Positions 23,788 to 35,262 are shown, counted from the stretch's first letter. The stretch is DNA of 64,000 bases from Laccaria trichodermophora (GCA_018417955.1 JACTVC010000025.1:806001-870000); one strand, 5' to 3'. Program-made: numbers and translations. The notes: generated by a model from the letters alone, not told the origin.

Positions 23788-24771
23788 AAGCTCCTCACGG
23801 TCCATCACGCAACTTCATCGAACGAACCGCTTGAAAGGATTGTACAGCGTGAGCGGCGCCCTGCCTCGAGCAGTGGGTTGCGAGTGTAGAGCAAAGAGAA
23901 GCAGCGAGGGAGGGGGCTTAGTGCCTTGTGGAACGCTGGATTGAAGGGCGAGACTGTAGAGCGGTTGAATGAATACTTGACTGCATGTACATTTTCTATG
24001 GCATTGTTTCAGAACAGCTTCAACATCATTATTGAAGATACATTGTGTACACACTAATTACACCAGAATACTATAACTCCTGTGTCAAGTCCCTCCTTTT
24101 TTCGAGCGTCAAGGAAAACTTCGACGAAATCACGCATATTTCTAAAAATAAAGTGGTTTCCCATTTGGGATTAGAGTTTGAGGCGGAAAGTGAACAACTC
24201 TTATACGGTGACGGATTTCACGAAGAATAAACTTACATTATTCTAAGACAAATGTATACATAGTGAAAATTAGAAAGAAGAACTTGCAAAGTCAAGCTAA
24301 GCACTGGCTAAGCATCAACCAATTAGCACCAGTAACTACCACTTAAGCATGATGTGGCAGTGAAATTTTTGTGTGTTTAATGCTCTAAATAAATTGTATA
24401 TATGTGGAACTGAATGTTTGCGAGCGGCGTGATAAGTACAGAAGGGAAACGGAGAAGCGATACCAACGCGACGGACGCGACGGACCCATCACCTCGTCAC
24501 GTTTAGTTGTGGTCGCACGTGAGAGCCTCAGCGGCGTTTTCCGAATGAGCCTCAAGGCTAAGAGCCCTGGGGCTTGTAGCCATGTCAGCGGGCGGTCCGA
24601 CATTCTGTGTCATTGTAACTCCTATCAGTGTCAATCCTCTTCTTCTCCCTCTCTCACTGCGACTGGTTATCAGAGAACATCAAGTTCCCGTCCCCCTCTA
24701 GGTGTTTTTTAGACTCCAAACTCTTTTTGCAATTTTCACAGAAGGGATATTCTCTTCACCGAAATCAAGTA

Positions 24772-26358
24772 ATGCATCCCGCTCTTGCGATGAAGGATAT
24801 CCTCAACGAGATCTTTCAAAACTTTCAGGCTGAGGAATGGTTGACTCGCAGGGAGCTGAGTTCGAATCCCGACCTCTATCTAATGAGATCGACAACGGAC
24901 AAAAATTCTTTGCGTAACGCTGCATTGACTTGTCAATGCTTTTTCGGCCCCGCTCTGGACCGTTTGTGGTACACTTTTGGATCAGATTTAGCGGAGCTAC
25001 TCAAGCTCCTTCCCGCATTCCAGCGATGTCCGGATGACACCATCTACGTTAGTGTCCACCCCTTTTGTGTGAGCTTTCCAAAGCCTGACCTGAGACTTCA
25101 GATTCTCGACGGAACTATCGGGGATGCTGACTGGGCCCGCTTCGAGTTTTACGCCATGAAAGTGAAAAGTCTCACAGTTCATGCAGACCTTGACGACATC
25201 GATCCGTCGGTCTTCTCCCACATCGCCTATCTCAGGGAGGGCAGGCCATTATTCCCTGCGCTGCGTAATTTAGACATAGAAGTAAGCTGCAGCGGAACAA
25301 TGTTGCCTGTTTTCCTTTCCTCCAGTCTCCTCAGCATCGCGTTAAAGCATGCGCCAACTGACTATCAGTGTCCAGGTGCTTGGTCGTTTCTCCACGCCCT
25401 GCCAACCGCCATTCCAGGTATCCATACCCTGTCTCTCGAACTGATGCTGTCCGACGCTGCGTTGAATGCTATCCTACGGATGACAAATTTACAACACTTA
25501 CACCTCCTTTGTCCAAACAAGATCACTTACTCATTCTTTTGCTCCTTGGCTACTCTCCCAAAACTGGTTGAATTAAGTATCCCTCATGTCGACATCCCTT
25601 CCCCTCCACCCACCATCGACTTTCCATCAACACCTTTCCCATGCTTAAATTCATTGTGCTTAACTGGCTATTCACTCCGGGGGGTAAATTTTTTGCTTGA
25701 GGTGCCTAAAAAGCATGGGATAAAATCTCTTAAAATTCAGAGCGATGTTACGCAGCTCATTCATCAAGACACTTGGATGAGTTTCTTCCGCACAATCTCG
25801 ACAAACTTTTCGAAGTCTCTTTCAAAACTCCACATTGAAATACAGCAACTTGAACCCGCGACGGGTGATATAAGGAGATTTGAACCATTGCTGGAATTGC
25901 ACGAGCTTGAAGAATTCAAGGTTATAAATCATGCTCCTTGGGCTACACTAAACGATGCAGATCTCCTGCTATTGGCCAAGGCATGGCCGAAAATGTGCGT
26001 CTTGCGTCTTCCGTTCGAAACTGTTCAGCCCAGGGTCACATTTCACGGCCTACATTCCCTTGCATCTTTTTGTCCGCATCTTTGTGAACTTTGGCTCGAG
26101 ATCGACGCTTCAAGTAAAGCAAACCTCAAACCAGTCTCTCTGAACGTACCATCTGATCACCCCCTTTGGTATTGGCACGTTGGAAAGTCCCGTATTGATG
26201 ACCCCGCACCCGTGGCTTTGCAGCTTGACAAAATGTTTCCCAACCTATGTGTATTCATCGATCATAATCCTTCAAATTATGTCCCCAATCTGTGGAATCA
26301 GGTGGCAAGATGGCTTCCAGCCCTCAGGAATGTTCGGCGAAGGTGTTCGCAAACTTAG
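24772..26358 (+). CDS. F-box-like protein with LRR-like C-terminus
   Basis: Probable SCF adaptor. The frame is open from further upstream, but the first plausible ATG is 24772 (MHPALAMKDILNEIFQNF), giving 528 residues. The N-terminus is a truncated F-box type: ILNEIFQNF, then SLRNAALTCQCFFGPALDRLW at about residues 45-65, which is the usual helix of agaricomycete F-box proteins. It continues with LRR-like strands (LRNLDIEVSC, LPKLVELSIPHVDIPSP, LCELWLEID) and ends LPALRNVRRRCSQT. It is a single exon. It is unrelated in detail to the F-box gene at 7755-9722. Target unknown. Confidence 0.8.
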   Translation: MHPALAMKDILNEIFQNFQAEEWLTRRELSSNPDLYLMRSTTDKNSLRNAALTCQCFFGPALDRLWYTFGSDLAELLKLLPAFQRCPDDTIYVSVHPFCVSFPKPDLRLQILDGTIGDADWARFEFYAMKVKSLTVHADLDDIDPSVFSHIAYLREGRPLFPALRNLDIEVSCSGTMLPVFLSSSLLSIALKHAPTDYQCPGAWSFLHALPTAIPGIHTLSLELMLSDAALNAILRMTNLQHLHLLCPNKITYSFFCSLATLPKLVELSIPHVDIPSPPPTIDFPSTPFPCLNSLCLTGYSLRGVNFLLEVPKKHGIKSLKIQSDVTQLIHQDTWMSFFRTISTNFSKSLSKLHIEIQQLEPATGDIRRFEPLLELHELEEFKVINHAPWATLNDADLLLLAKAWPKMCVLRLPFETVQPRVTFHGLHSLASFCPHLCELWLEIDASSKANLKPVSLNVPSDHPLWYWHVGKSRIDDPAPVALQLDKMFPNLCVFIDHNPSNYVPNLWNQVARWLPALRNVRRRCSQT

Positions 26359-26758
26359 ACATGATGGATGGATTATTTTCTTTGACCCTTGGATGAGGAA
26401 TGAAGCTTTGAAGACCCAAAGAATTTTGAGACAGTCATTCTGTAGGTGTAGGAGTTTTTTGGTTTTCTTGAGATATATATGTACCACGAACAATTGTTCA
26501 TAAGCGAGAGATGCCTGAGGGATGCTTGATGTGGGCAACCTTCGATCACGTTGGACAAGTGTTTGTCAACATGTCAAGCGTAGAAACAGTTGAAGGGTAC
26601 GAAAGGAACTCCTTGAACATTGTCCATTAAGTCTTTTACATAGTATATAAATATAGCGCCTCAAGACGGCTCCAAAACTGTTTGGTGTTCAAAAGCGGGC
26701 AAAAAGATGGCTCCAGATTACTCACCTGACACCAAGATATAGTATAGCCAAACCAAGG

Positions 26759-27211
26759 TCAAACGCTCGCCGTCGCCGGTGAGCCCCACCACCACCCAAG
26801 AACCTTGGATGTCAACCAGAATGCGATAAAGACACCAACAATCAGAGCGGCAATGCGCCATGGTTTGAGGCTGCCTGTCCCAATACCAAATGCTTGTGCA
26901 GCGCGCTGGGAAGTTTGCGAAAGAGCTGTGCCGAAGGACGAGAAGCGGTCGTTCTGTGGCATTGTCAGCGGCGACCGCTCTCAGCAGAAACAAGCGACTT
27001 ACAGTGTTATCTAACAGCAAATTCTGAGCTTCTACATCATCATGAATGTCTGTTGTTATCTTTGTAGTAGCATGATTAGCATCTTCAAATCCTATTTGAA
27101 TGTGCTGCCCACCCCGCGCAATGTACGAATCTTGGAGTGCAATTCGTCTAATCTCTGATCATTTTGCGATTCGTATGTGTCTTCTACAGTTCTGCTTCGT
27201 GACGATGACAT
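26759..27211 (-). CDS. BET1/SFT1-like Qc SNARE
   Basis: A small tail-anchored SNARE for ER-Golgi or intra-Golgi vesicle fusion. Three exons (27211-27113, 27059-27003, 26953-26759), with introns of 53 and 49 nt, give 116 residues in one frame. The SNARE helix runs NDQRLDELHSKIRTLRG, then ITTDIHDDVEAQNLLLDNT and NDRFSSFGTALSQTSQRA. The glutamine in VEAQN fits the zero layer. A single transmembrane segment, IAALIVGVFIAFWLTSKVL, lies near the C-terminus, with a short tail GSPATASV. Length matches the family. It is easily missed because the first exon is only 99 nt. I cannot separate Bet1 from Sft1 without alignment. Confidence 0.85.
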
Positions 27212-27689
27212 GGTCGAAGGCCGACGAGGAGAATTGGGGTACTGGGGTTGTTGCAGGCTGCCCCGTTGTCACGTATTCAAGTTGTTACCTAATATTAACC
27301 ACGTGATAACTTTACTTTCCAGTTGTTGGCCAGTTGGCTGCCAGTGCCAGAGAGCTACAGTCTGCTACTTACAGTATTGTGTACGTGGCCCTCAACGGGT
27401 CAACTACATCTTTTATTGGGGTTTTGCGATTGTATTACTCTTTCGGTCTTCATTATTTTTGCCAAGATTTTTGCTTTTGTTTTGTGACGACACGTGATTG
27501 CCCCACAATTTTCCCTCAACTTAGTCTTCCGTCGTTTGCAGAGGACTCAGGAGACGGCTCCAGCAATCTCCATCTTATCCCTCTCGAAACTGAAGTGACC
27601 ACCCACCTCCCTCTGCCCTGCTTATCCCAGCTCGGACCGCTTGGGACTTCTACACACACTACACACAAGCCGTCTACTTACTAGTTTGG

Positions 27690-28043
27690 ATGGTGAAGCG
27701 CAAATCGAAAAATGTTGTAGGCCGTTTTCAAGTAATATCGTTGCAGCAAACGCCGTCCGAACCATATCAATTGACACGTTCCCAGCCGCCGAACTGGTTT
27801 CAGCGGATGCGCCACGGTTGCTTTTGTGTAGGTTCCCTTCCTCCTCTCATAAATGGGTTGGGGCTGGAAACGAGCGCATTTAGCAAAGACGACGTCCTGA
27901 AATCAGACGATTCTCTCCACACATATCAAGGCGCACTCAAAACATATCACAAAACCTTGTCAGCCTCAACCATCGTCTTGAACTCCAGCAAGCTCGATCT
28001 CAATTGCAATGAAGTCACATTCTCTCATCTTCGCAGACTTTAA
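27690..28043 (+). CDS. Hypothetical small protein
   Basis: ATG at 27690 opens 117 codons beginning MVKRKSKNVVGRFQVISL. A candidate intron (about 27825-27882) would give an alternative Arg/Gln-rich C-terminus of about 88 residues. No domain recognised. It lies between the SNARE gene and the secreted-protein gene, and coding status is uncertain. Confidence 0.3.
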   Translation: MVKRKSKNVVGRFQVISLQQTPSEPYQLTRSQPPNWFQRMRHGCFCVGSLPPLINGLGLETSAFSKDDVLKSDDSLHTYQGALKTYHKTLSASTIVLNSSKLDLNCNEVTFSHLRRL

Positions 28044-28870
28044 ACCACAATGGGGGTATTGGACGCCATGGTACCTTTTGTCCGCTGTCACCCGACCCTT
28101 GCACTCTTAGGCTACGTTCTTTTCATGCCTGCCAGGGAACTTTAAGGACCTTACCATCTTCTCGATGATGCCGACTGATATATCCTCAGATTCCCCTTCC
28201 GGGGCCTCATCGTCCGGGCAAAGGGTCTTCGTCGGCCTCACTGACGTCGGTCACAGACCAGGAAGAGTCGGAGGTAAAGTGAGTTGAGCGCACTTCTACA
28301 ATTTTTCAGAAGCAAGATGATGTTTGCCGCAAAGGCACACACGTCGACTTGCGCCCATCCTGGAGTACTTAAACGTGTCTACTAAACAGGCCTTGATATA
28401 CGGGCGCTGGAGCAGACCATAAAAAAGATGTCGTTCATCGGGTTTTTAATTGAATTCGCCTCTCTCTTCTACAACTCGCTCATAGCTGAAGCAAGGACGA
28501 CGAGGCCGCGCTGCTCAAGAGGTTGATACACCAACTTCAATTCTGATGCAGCTTCGAGGCCAGCCTCTACCTGGCCTGTACGTTGGTTTCATCTAGAGCT
28601 TATCGAGTGACCCCTATCGACCCTCCCCTACGAAATTACTCGGCCACAAAGCAGTTCCGTGACAGTTTTCGTACGTACAAACTTTGCTTGATTTTGATTC
28701 GGGGTTTCGAATACCCGACTCGCGGGTTTACAGGTATTTGCAGAGCGGCGGGACATATACTATAAGTAATCTCGACCATACTCACTTCGTGACTCTATCA
28801 GCTGGTCTGCCCCCCTTCAACTCGCTCAAATCCATTCACCCAACGGCCGGTCCGTCCCAACACATATAAA
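28044..28870. other. Intergenic, nothing firm
   Basis: Short frames only, including a Ser-rich stretch near 28165-28300. It contains the promoter of the small secreted protein gene. Confidence 0.4.
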
Positions 28871-29694
28871 ATGCGTCTTTTCGCTTTCAAAAATTCTGCC
28901 TTGCCCGTCGTCGCTCTTCAAATTCTCGTCCTTCTTTCATCCGAGCAAGTTTACGGGGCTGTCATCTCAATCGAGAGACGAATGAAAAATAAAGGGTCAT
29001 GGACGGCTAAAGACCTAAAGACTTCAGCCTACAGGAACGAAGCTATGAAATATAACAAGGGTTCTTACCTGCCCACTGCCAACAACAATAAGGTGGCCTG
29101 GATAAAGGATGCCAATGGAGATGCTGGTACGCTTGTTCCATTGACTTATGTTACATCTATCCGCGACGGAATGATAATCCATTTTATGATTTTAGAACAT
29201 ATCATCGAGCCTGGAGCGCATATCAAACCTGTGCTGAATGAATTAGGTATCAAGAAAGAGTGCGTAATCAGCCACTTGCCCCATTTTCGAATGTGAATCT
29301 TACTGAGCACCCAGTACGCCTTTCCACAAGGAACTCAAGCAAGTCCTGAATCACAAAGACAACCTATCAATGCTTCACCCAGGTACCAACAAAGCAAAGG
29401 CGCAGCTTGCCGCTGATCCCAAGCGAAATCCAAAACTAAAGGCCACCGCAAAGCATTACCTCCAACAGCCACCCATCAGGCAAAAGGCTAGCGCAACGAT
29501 GGCTGAATTAGGAAGAGCAGCGGAGAAGCACAAGATCAAGAATGTTGGTTATGCAAACTCAATAAACTCATTCGTGAGCCTCCTGCTAACTTATTTTAAT
29601 GGTGTTGTAGTTCGAAGCCAAGGTGAAGGCCAAAGTCAAGGGAATATTACCCCACATCAAACGGAGCGAGCTAGATGAATATTACTTGGACTGA
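28871..29694 (+). CDS. Small secreted protein, unknown function
   Basis: ATG at 28871 starts a signal peptide: basic MRLFAFKNS, then hydrophobic ALPVVALQILVLLSS and a cleavage-like VYGA. Three introns are removed (about 29128-29195, 29258-29312 and 29572-29609). The mature chain is Lys/Ala rich with segments HIIEPGAHIKPVLNELGIKK, HKELKQVLNHKDNLSMLHPG, KATAKHYLQQPP and MAELGRAAEKHKIKNVGY, and ends LDEYYLD at TGA 29692-29694. The length is about 200 residues, mostly helical in appearance, without cysteine-rich repeats. I do not recognise the family; effector-like or cell-surface roles are speculation. Confidence 0.65.
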
Positions 29695-30174
29695 GCAAAT
29701 TAGACACGGACATGTAATGGGGAATGCAAGGACTTGAGCAATCGAAGGAGTTTCAAGGAGATAACGAAACCGAGTGTCTCGGTCAAACGTCGGCTTGTGT
29801 GCAAATTATAGTTTGAGATTTTAGCGACTCGTTTGGGTAGCAAGAAAAGTTCATGACAGTATATTTCATTGCGGCACGATGATAAATCAGTTACCAGATT
29901 GCTAAATGGAATGGAAAGGCAAAACATGTTGAAGGATGCACTACGTAATGGTATCGAATATTGTAGGACGGTATCTGTATACGTTGATGTTTCGCTAGCA
30001 ATACATGAAAAGGATCAGCGGTTTCGCAAAATACATATCAATTTGGGCAAAGTTGCCGTTCGGAGAAGATCGAAAACGAATCATGGAAAAATGCAAGCGA
30101 CGGTCATAAGTATATGCGGCCGGCCGCAAGTCAAGTATTACTGCTCGGCTCCGCAAAAGCTGCCCTGGCAGGCA

Positions 30175-31069
30175 CTAGGGTTCAATAGGACTCAATTCCT
30201 TGTCCTTCTCCGCATCATCATCAACGGTATAGCTGACTGGAGCGGGGGATTTCGAAGGAGCTCGGGTGTCCGTCTTACCGACGGAGACAGCGAAAATGAT
30301 CGATCCGATGATGGTGAACAGGAGTGTGAACCACGGGATGATAGCCACCAGCCTCACTATCGAAACTCTCAGCAACAAAATCCCTTTTGCTGTAAATGGA
30401 GAGAGGACACTCACGATATTCTATCTGCTTATACACACCCGTAACGCCAAGTTGTTTCTCCACCGAATTTATTATAGCCTGAGGCACCGCTATCCCTCCA
30501 ACTGTAGCCGTCACGCGAGCGCTGCGCGTGTGGAAGTAAAAGTCGAACGCTACGAGGCCAGCGAAGATCCATATAGCGCATAGAGCCAGCACAATCGACT
30601 GGACGAGGAAGAAGCGAGTGTGTTTGAGGAATAGGAGAAGTGCGGAAATCGCGCTGAGGGCGGCTGTTATACCGCAGGCTACAGTGACGACGATTCCTGC
30701 CGTGTCGACATCTGAGAAGGGATTAATTCATTTGGTTGGGGGAAAAAGTGGGAAAAAGGGCGCATATATGTACCATGGGTGTTGATGCTGACGACAGTTG
30801 GAGCGACTACGGCCGCTTTGACAGCTCTCTTCTCTTGATGAGATTTGACCCATGCATGGGCGCCTATAGGATACATAAAATCACTCGTTGACTATGAACC
30901 CGTTAAGAAACTCACCAACGCCGACAGAAATGACCCCAAACGCCCATATGAAGAAGAGAACCACATACAAGTAGATCCTCCCTATCCCATGACCGTCCGT
31001 TTTAGCTCTGGTCCCATTGTGCAAGTTGCTCGTAGTCGAATGCGCGGGGGCTTCGGGATCGTCAGCCAT
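30175..31069 (-). CDS. Four-span membrane protein, paralogue 1
   Basis: ATG at 31069 (MADDPEAPAHS). Four exons; the last ends KDKELSPIEP at 30175. Predicted spans are IYLYVVLFFIWAFGVISVG, AGIVVTVACGITAALSAIS, VLALCAIWIFAGLVAFDFYF and LVAIIPWFTLLFTIIGSIIF. The intron placed within the IEY-LRLVAI junction is in the same position as in the gene at 37792-38617. Both share PTVVSI, a DxxD/GV-type span and RLVAI-PWF-L-FTF. The tail is charged and cytosolic. This looks like a fungus-specific tetraspan family; function unknown. A third, ruined copy is at 53166-53780. Confidence 0.72.
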
Positions 31070-31363
31070 AGGTGTATAGATGGGAGCGCGAGGGAGAGTG
31101 CCAAAAGCAAATAGATGCCTCCTTTATGTCTGGGTTTATTTTTAGCCACCATGTGTGCGGCTTCTGTGCTCGGGTCTTCTTATGGCGAGTTCTGCTACGA
31201 AGCCGCACGCCAGAACTGATCGGCTCCATTGGCTGTGTTTTGTCTTGAGAAAAATACGACGGATATAACCCAGAGTTTCAGCGCGTGTCTACACGCGTGT
31301 CTGAAGTTGTTGTTGGGGGATGGGAGGAGCGGCGAGGGTTACAGCGCAGAGGATAGCGTAGTC

Positions 31364-31759
31364 TCATTTTCCTGCCTCAAATTCCGATGGGGTAAGTAAA
31401 GCTGTCAAATACCTAGTCGGATAAGGACGAGTGAAGCCGTCGACGTCAGGTCCCCACGGAGTTGGGGTACTGTGAGAGAACAGTGCGTTAAAAATTGTCA
31501 GAATCCCAATGAACACCACTAAATGATTATACTTGCGAGTCGCGACTGAGGCGCACTTGTATGCCCCTGGCACTCCTATCTTTGAAAATTTATCATGAGG
31601 AGCACCCTCGTGGACATACGCTACTGTGTCGCTTGAGAAAGATGATTGTGATGGTCTGTGTGCATGATGCAAGTTGGTGTGATGTGTCTTCCACCCGATT
31701 TCCGCCAGCGGCCCGCGAGGTGGTTGACCAGCAAGTGCAAACAAACCCCCCTTCAACAC
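31364..31759 (-). CDS. Hypothetical protein, incomplete model
   Basis: An open frame of about 131 codons on the minus strand with coherent composition (GGLFALAGQPPRGPLAEIG, then a hydrophobic LVVFIGILTIFNALF). There is no ATG at its start and a stop lies upstream near 31830, so a 5' exon is missing or the frame is not real. The hydrophobic part coincides with a good intron candidate (donor GTGTTC, branch CTGAC, acceptor CTCACAG at about 31470-31515). No family recognised. Confidence 0.3.
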   Translation of the reverse strand: MLKGGLFALAGQPPRGPLAEIGWKTHHTNLHHAHRPSQSSFSSDTVAYVHEGAPHDKFSKIGVPGAYKCASVATRKYNHLVVFIGILTIFNALFSHSTPTPWGPDVDGFTRPYPTRYLTALLTPSEFEAGK

Positions 31760-32913
31760 CGGTTTCCAACATCGCCAAGTTTTCGTCGACGGAAAATCAC
31801 CTCTGGACTCGGAAAGACGTTTACCCGACTAAATCGGATCCTCCACTCCTATGTAACTCCCTTATTTCACCTGTCCCGACAATCGTCCGACCACTTTCCA
31901 ATCTGAGCGCCAAACCTAAGTTACCTCCGCTGAGAAACGTCTTCGTTCCGACAATGAGGTGGGGTTGGCTGTCCATTTTTCTTTGACCCCCTCCCCTCCC
32001 GTTCTAATTTGTGAACTAGGATTGGCCACATTTTGTGTACTCAAATCCGCATCTTCAGGACAGGAAAAGGGCTCGAGCTTCCGTGTCTCAAGTGCTTAAG
32101 CCTTCTGTGCCTTCATGAGGACGTCATTTTAAATCTAGGTACGTATACAACCCTCCATCCGACTCTATCCGACTCCCTATCTGAATCCTGAAGTTAGGGG
32201 TTTCACACCGCCGCTTAAACCCAGAAAATCCCTCACACGTCCCGTAAACGTGTAATCGGGCGCCGGCGGATCTAATTCTCTCAAGCCAATTTCGAGCACA
32301 CGAGCACAGGCCGGCTTTTTGACGCGGTCAGCCAACCTGAAGCAGATGTAGGAGAGGTTTGTGATTCACGCAATTAATTGAAATTACCTGATGCTTGGCC
32401 GGTAGATCGGGTTAGGCGTTGTCTCCGGGTCATGAATGGAAGGAAGTAAACGGATCATCAAGTTGTCTGTGCGCCGGCGCATACACTCCGTCGCACTCAC
32501 CTCAACGTGCTGCCGTCTCTGATTTTGCGCCGTTCAATCCTACGCGTGGCTGAGGAAATATCGCTAAAAAAAACATCCGTTATTTGTAGGGGTCTCCGCA
32601 CCGCTTTTCGCGCTTGACGCGTCCAATGACATGATGGGCGGCATTTTACGAAGGGACCATCTGAGCTCAGCGTGCCTTCCAAGTACTCTGTCAAATGACA
32701 GACGTCAGCTGGTGCGTCATAGCCAGTACATAGAAGTTCGCGTCGATCCGTCCGCCGGCATTTTAAAGTTCCCTCCAGATAGGGTGTGACTACTAAATTT
32801 CGATACAAGGAAGCAAAAGCGACGAAATATAACTAGCTGTCAGTTTATAAACTGTTCCTTGAATGCATCAGGCTCTATTAATTATTGATGGCGCAACATA
32901 TCTATCGCAAAGA
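31760..32913. other. Intergenic, no gene seen
   Basis: About 1.1 kb with short frames only and normal CpG content. It ends at the first tRNA-His-like unit, beyond which CpG content falls sharply. Confidence 0.4.
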
Positions 32914-33010
32914 GTCCCTGTCGATTAGTGGTCAAATCATCTCGTTGTGGTATCGATTTGTCGTTGTCCATTGCTCCGAGAAGCCGGAAGTTCGAATCCT
33001 CCCTGGGACA
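32914..33010 (+). tRNA. tRNA-His(GTG) with intron, unit 1
   Basis: GTCCCTG pairs with CTGGGAC. The anticodon stem is TCTCG/CGAGA around TTGTGG (anticodon GTG), with an intron of about 26 nt, and the T loop is TTCGAAT with one weak T-stem pair. The fold looks complete. Confidence 0.75.
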
Positions 33011-33164
33011 TGGCAAACTGATAATGAGTTTGAATCTTTTTTCACCCAAACTCAATACATACTATCAAGATCTACTCCCATGACAAAAGCTTGATAGCTC
33101 AAACTTCCTGGCCATCACACACTTCAAAATAAAATACAGTTCGCTAAATACCACTCAAGTAAAT

Positions 33165-33263
33165 GTCCTTGTTGATTAGTGGTGAAATCATCTCGTTGTG
33201 GTATTTGCGGCTTAAATCTGTACATATTTCGAGACGCCGGAAGTTCAAATCCTCCCTGGGACA
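33165..33263 (+). tRNA. tRNA-His(GTG) with intron, unit 2
   Basis: Same plan as unit 1. The loop is TTGTGG with an intron of about 28 nt before CGAGA, and the T loop is TTCAAAT. Exons are nearly identical to units 1 and 10. Confidence 0.72.
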
Positions 33264-33299
33264 TGCTGCTGTGAATTAAAAGCTGTATTCAAGCTGATT

Positions 33300-34332
33300 T
33301 TTTCCTCTCTAAAACTCTGTGTGAAATTCTACAAGCCCAATAAGCTTGTTTGCATGCAGCAAATTTTACATTATGTTGTAAGTATCTAATGAACAGTGAC
33401 TATGAAGTCCGCCTTCCACTGGAGTTTAGTAACAGTTGACATAGAAATAACTAAGTCAACAGCCAATTTTTGTTACAGCACAGTTGAGCAACTTTAATTC
33501 ATTAAGATATAAATATATCCTAAATGTTTCTAACCTTCCCAGTGTAGTACAAAGAAACCTCAAGATCTTCAAGATATATCAAATGGAAGCTTTCAAGCAT
33601 TCAATTTTTTTTTCTATCAAGAAATTTATGCTGGAAAGATAGCCATGAAATTGACCACACTTTTCATCAACATGCACATCCATGCCTGAAAACATCTACA
33701 TGTCCTTGTTGGTTAATGGTTCATCTCATTGTGGTGTAAATCATTCAGGCTGAGCCCAAGAAGATGGAGGTTCAACTCCTCCCTTGGACATTAAAAGGTG
33801 GCTATGCGTTCTTTTTTTCTTTTTTCAAGTAGATTGAGTTGTCAAATTTACAAGTTCAAGCTGTGCAGTGCACATCTGTTGGAAAATCTAGAAGCACTGT
33901 AAATGATTTTATTGTGGTCATCCCAAATAACAGCAATATTGACTACAACAAGTGAACCTGTTTTTGTGCAACAAATTTTGTGCTACTTTGTAAGTATCTA
34001 GTGATGAGTGATTATGAACTGTCCTCCTTGATTTAGTCAGAGTTTGGATAATTAACTGTTTTTAAAGCTTAGTTGAGCAGCCTTCATCTGCTCATATTTC
34101 TAAAAACAAAAATATATCCTACAGACATGTATATGACCTATCTATTAATGTAGAAAATTTTCCCTGTGGCACAAAGAATTTTTTTTAAAAGATTGCTTCT
34201 TCAAAATATATTGAAGTAGAAGTCTTCAAAGATTTTTTTTTCTACTAGGAGATTTATACTCACAAGATGGTCACTTTCAGAAGTAACAAGCTCAGGCTTG
34301 AAATGCACATCCAAGCCCAAAGACATGTACTT
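33300..34332 (+). repeat. Tandem duplication of a tRNA-bearing spacer
   Basis: The spacers before units 3 and 4 align over about 400 bp: TTGTAAGTATCTA at 33377 and 33989, AAATATATCC at 33515 and 34110, the TTTTTTTTTCTA tract then AGATTTAT-like bases, and ATGCACATCCA before each tRNA unit. The cluster therefore grew by tandem duplication of roughly 0.55-0.63 kb units, not by retroposition. Confidence 0.7.
33702..33790 (+). pseudogene. tRNA-His-like unit 3, degenerate
   Basis: TTGTGG and a perfect T stem GGAGG-TTCAACT-CCTCC remain, but the D arm has lost bases and the 3' anticodon stem is altered (AAGAAG for CGAGA). Confidence 0.7.
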
Positions 34333-34425
34333 GTCCTTGTTGATTACTGGTGAAATCATCTTGTTGTGGTGTTATAAATCAGGCAGAGCCTGTGAAGCTG
34401 GAGGTTCAAGTCCTCCCTTGGATAT
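34333..34425 (+). pseudogene. tRNA-His-like unit 4, degenerate
   Basis: D arm and TTGTGG are present and the T arm GGAGG-TTCAAGT-CCTCC is intact. The anticodon stem no longer pairs (TCTTG/GTGAA) and the acceptor end has drifted to GGATA. Confidence 0.68.
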
Positions 34426-34522
34426 GCAAGCTGCTCCCACAGATTTTTTTTTTTTCAAGTAACTGGGCTGACTTGCCAAATTTACAAGCTCAAGTAAAAG
34501 CAAAGATGAAGAAAAAGTGTCT

Positions 34523-34617
34523 GTCCTGGTTGAGTAGTGTGAGATCATCACATTGTGGCAGCTTATGAACCACTGTAATTCTTCAGGAGGTTTGAGGTTC
34601 AAGTCCTCCCCAGGGCA
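34523..34617 (+). pseudogene. tRNA-His-like unit 5, degenerate
   Basis: GTCCTGG...CAGGGCA ends and ATTGTGG remain; the D arm is shortened and the anticodon stem mismatched. Confidence 0.62.
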
Positions 34618-34768
34618 TGTGGGGCCCTTCCATGAAAATGTTTTATTTTTTAAGGACTTAATGTTGTGGAGTATGGTAGTGCATATGTTGTACTACTAGG
34701 TCAACCATTCTATCAAAATTTACAAGCTCATGCTCTATATGCACATTGAAGCTCAAAAATTTGTACAT

Positions 34769-34856
34769 GCCATTGTGGAATACTAGTGAAATCCTCTTGT
34801 GTAGCTCTCTTCATGCTGAGCTTAAGAGGGTGGAGGTTTGAGTCCTCCTTTGGGCA
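34769..34856 (+). pseudogene. tRNA-His-like unit 6, strongly degenerate
   Basis: AGTGAAATCCTCTTGTGT and GGAGGTTTGAGTCCTCC are recognisable; the acceptor stem is lost. Confidence 0.55.
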
Positions 34857-34982
34857 TATGTTAGCTGTACACATAAAGTCTTTTTTTATTCTACAAGATC
34901 TATGCCATGAGTACCTACATACCTTACTGATTGGGCTGCACTCTTGATATTTACAAGCCCATATACATTTCATTCAAAATGT

Positions 34983-35076
34983 GTCCCTGTCTATCATTTA
35001 TAAACTCATCTGGGTTGTTTCTTCAATCCAAATCTGTGTACCCCAAAAAGCAGAAAGTTCCATTATTCCCAGGGCA
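34983..35076 (+). pseudogene. tRNA-His-like unit 7, barely recognisable
   Basis: GTCCCTGTCTATCATTTATAA at the 5' side and CCCAGGGCA at the 3' side flank a drifted core. The anticodon is not identifiable. Confidence 0.4.
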
Positions 35077-35182
35077 TATAATAAATTTTCTTCCAAATTA
35101 TAATTGAATAAATTCATAATACTAAACAGTTGCTCAGTGAGAAAATTCAAAGATAAATTCTTGAGACCAACAATGGGTACCT

Positions 35183-35262
35183 GTCCCTGTTGTTTAGTAG
35201 TCAAGTCATCTCAAATGAGAGCTCAGAAATTATGTGTGGGAGGTTCAAGTCCTCCCTGGGAT
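35183..35262 (+). pseudogene. tRNA-His-like unit 8, degenerate
   Basis: GTCCCTGTTGTTTAGTAG and GGAGGTTCAAGTCCTCC with CTGGGA are clear. The anticodon TTGTGG has been lost. Confidence 0.58.

Larger units (their letters stand above)
23033..24604. repeat. Segment bounded by imperfect inverted repeats of about 60 bp
   Basis: Bases 23033-23096 and the reverse complement of 24544-24604 align with roughly 70 percent identity, sharing GACCGCCCG, GGCTAC and an AGCC...AGGGCT...TAGCC core. The 1.5 kb between has no recognised transposase. This may be a worn DNA transposon or a solo foldback. No convincing target-site duplication was found. Confidence 0.45.
22045..24771. other. Gene-poor region with inverted and direct repeats
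   Basis: No protein gene recognised over 2.7 kb. It contains the inverted repeat, hairpin and direct repeat listed separately and several T-rich stretches. The last part is the promoter of the F-box gene at 24772. Confidence 0.45.
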
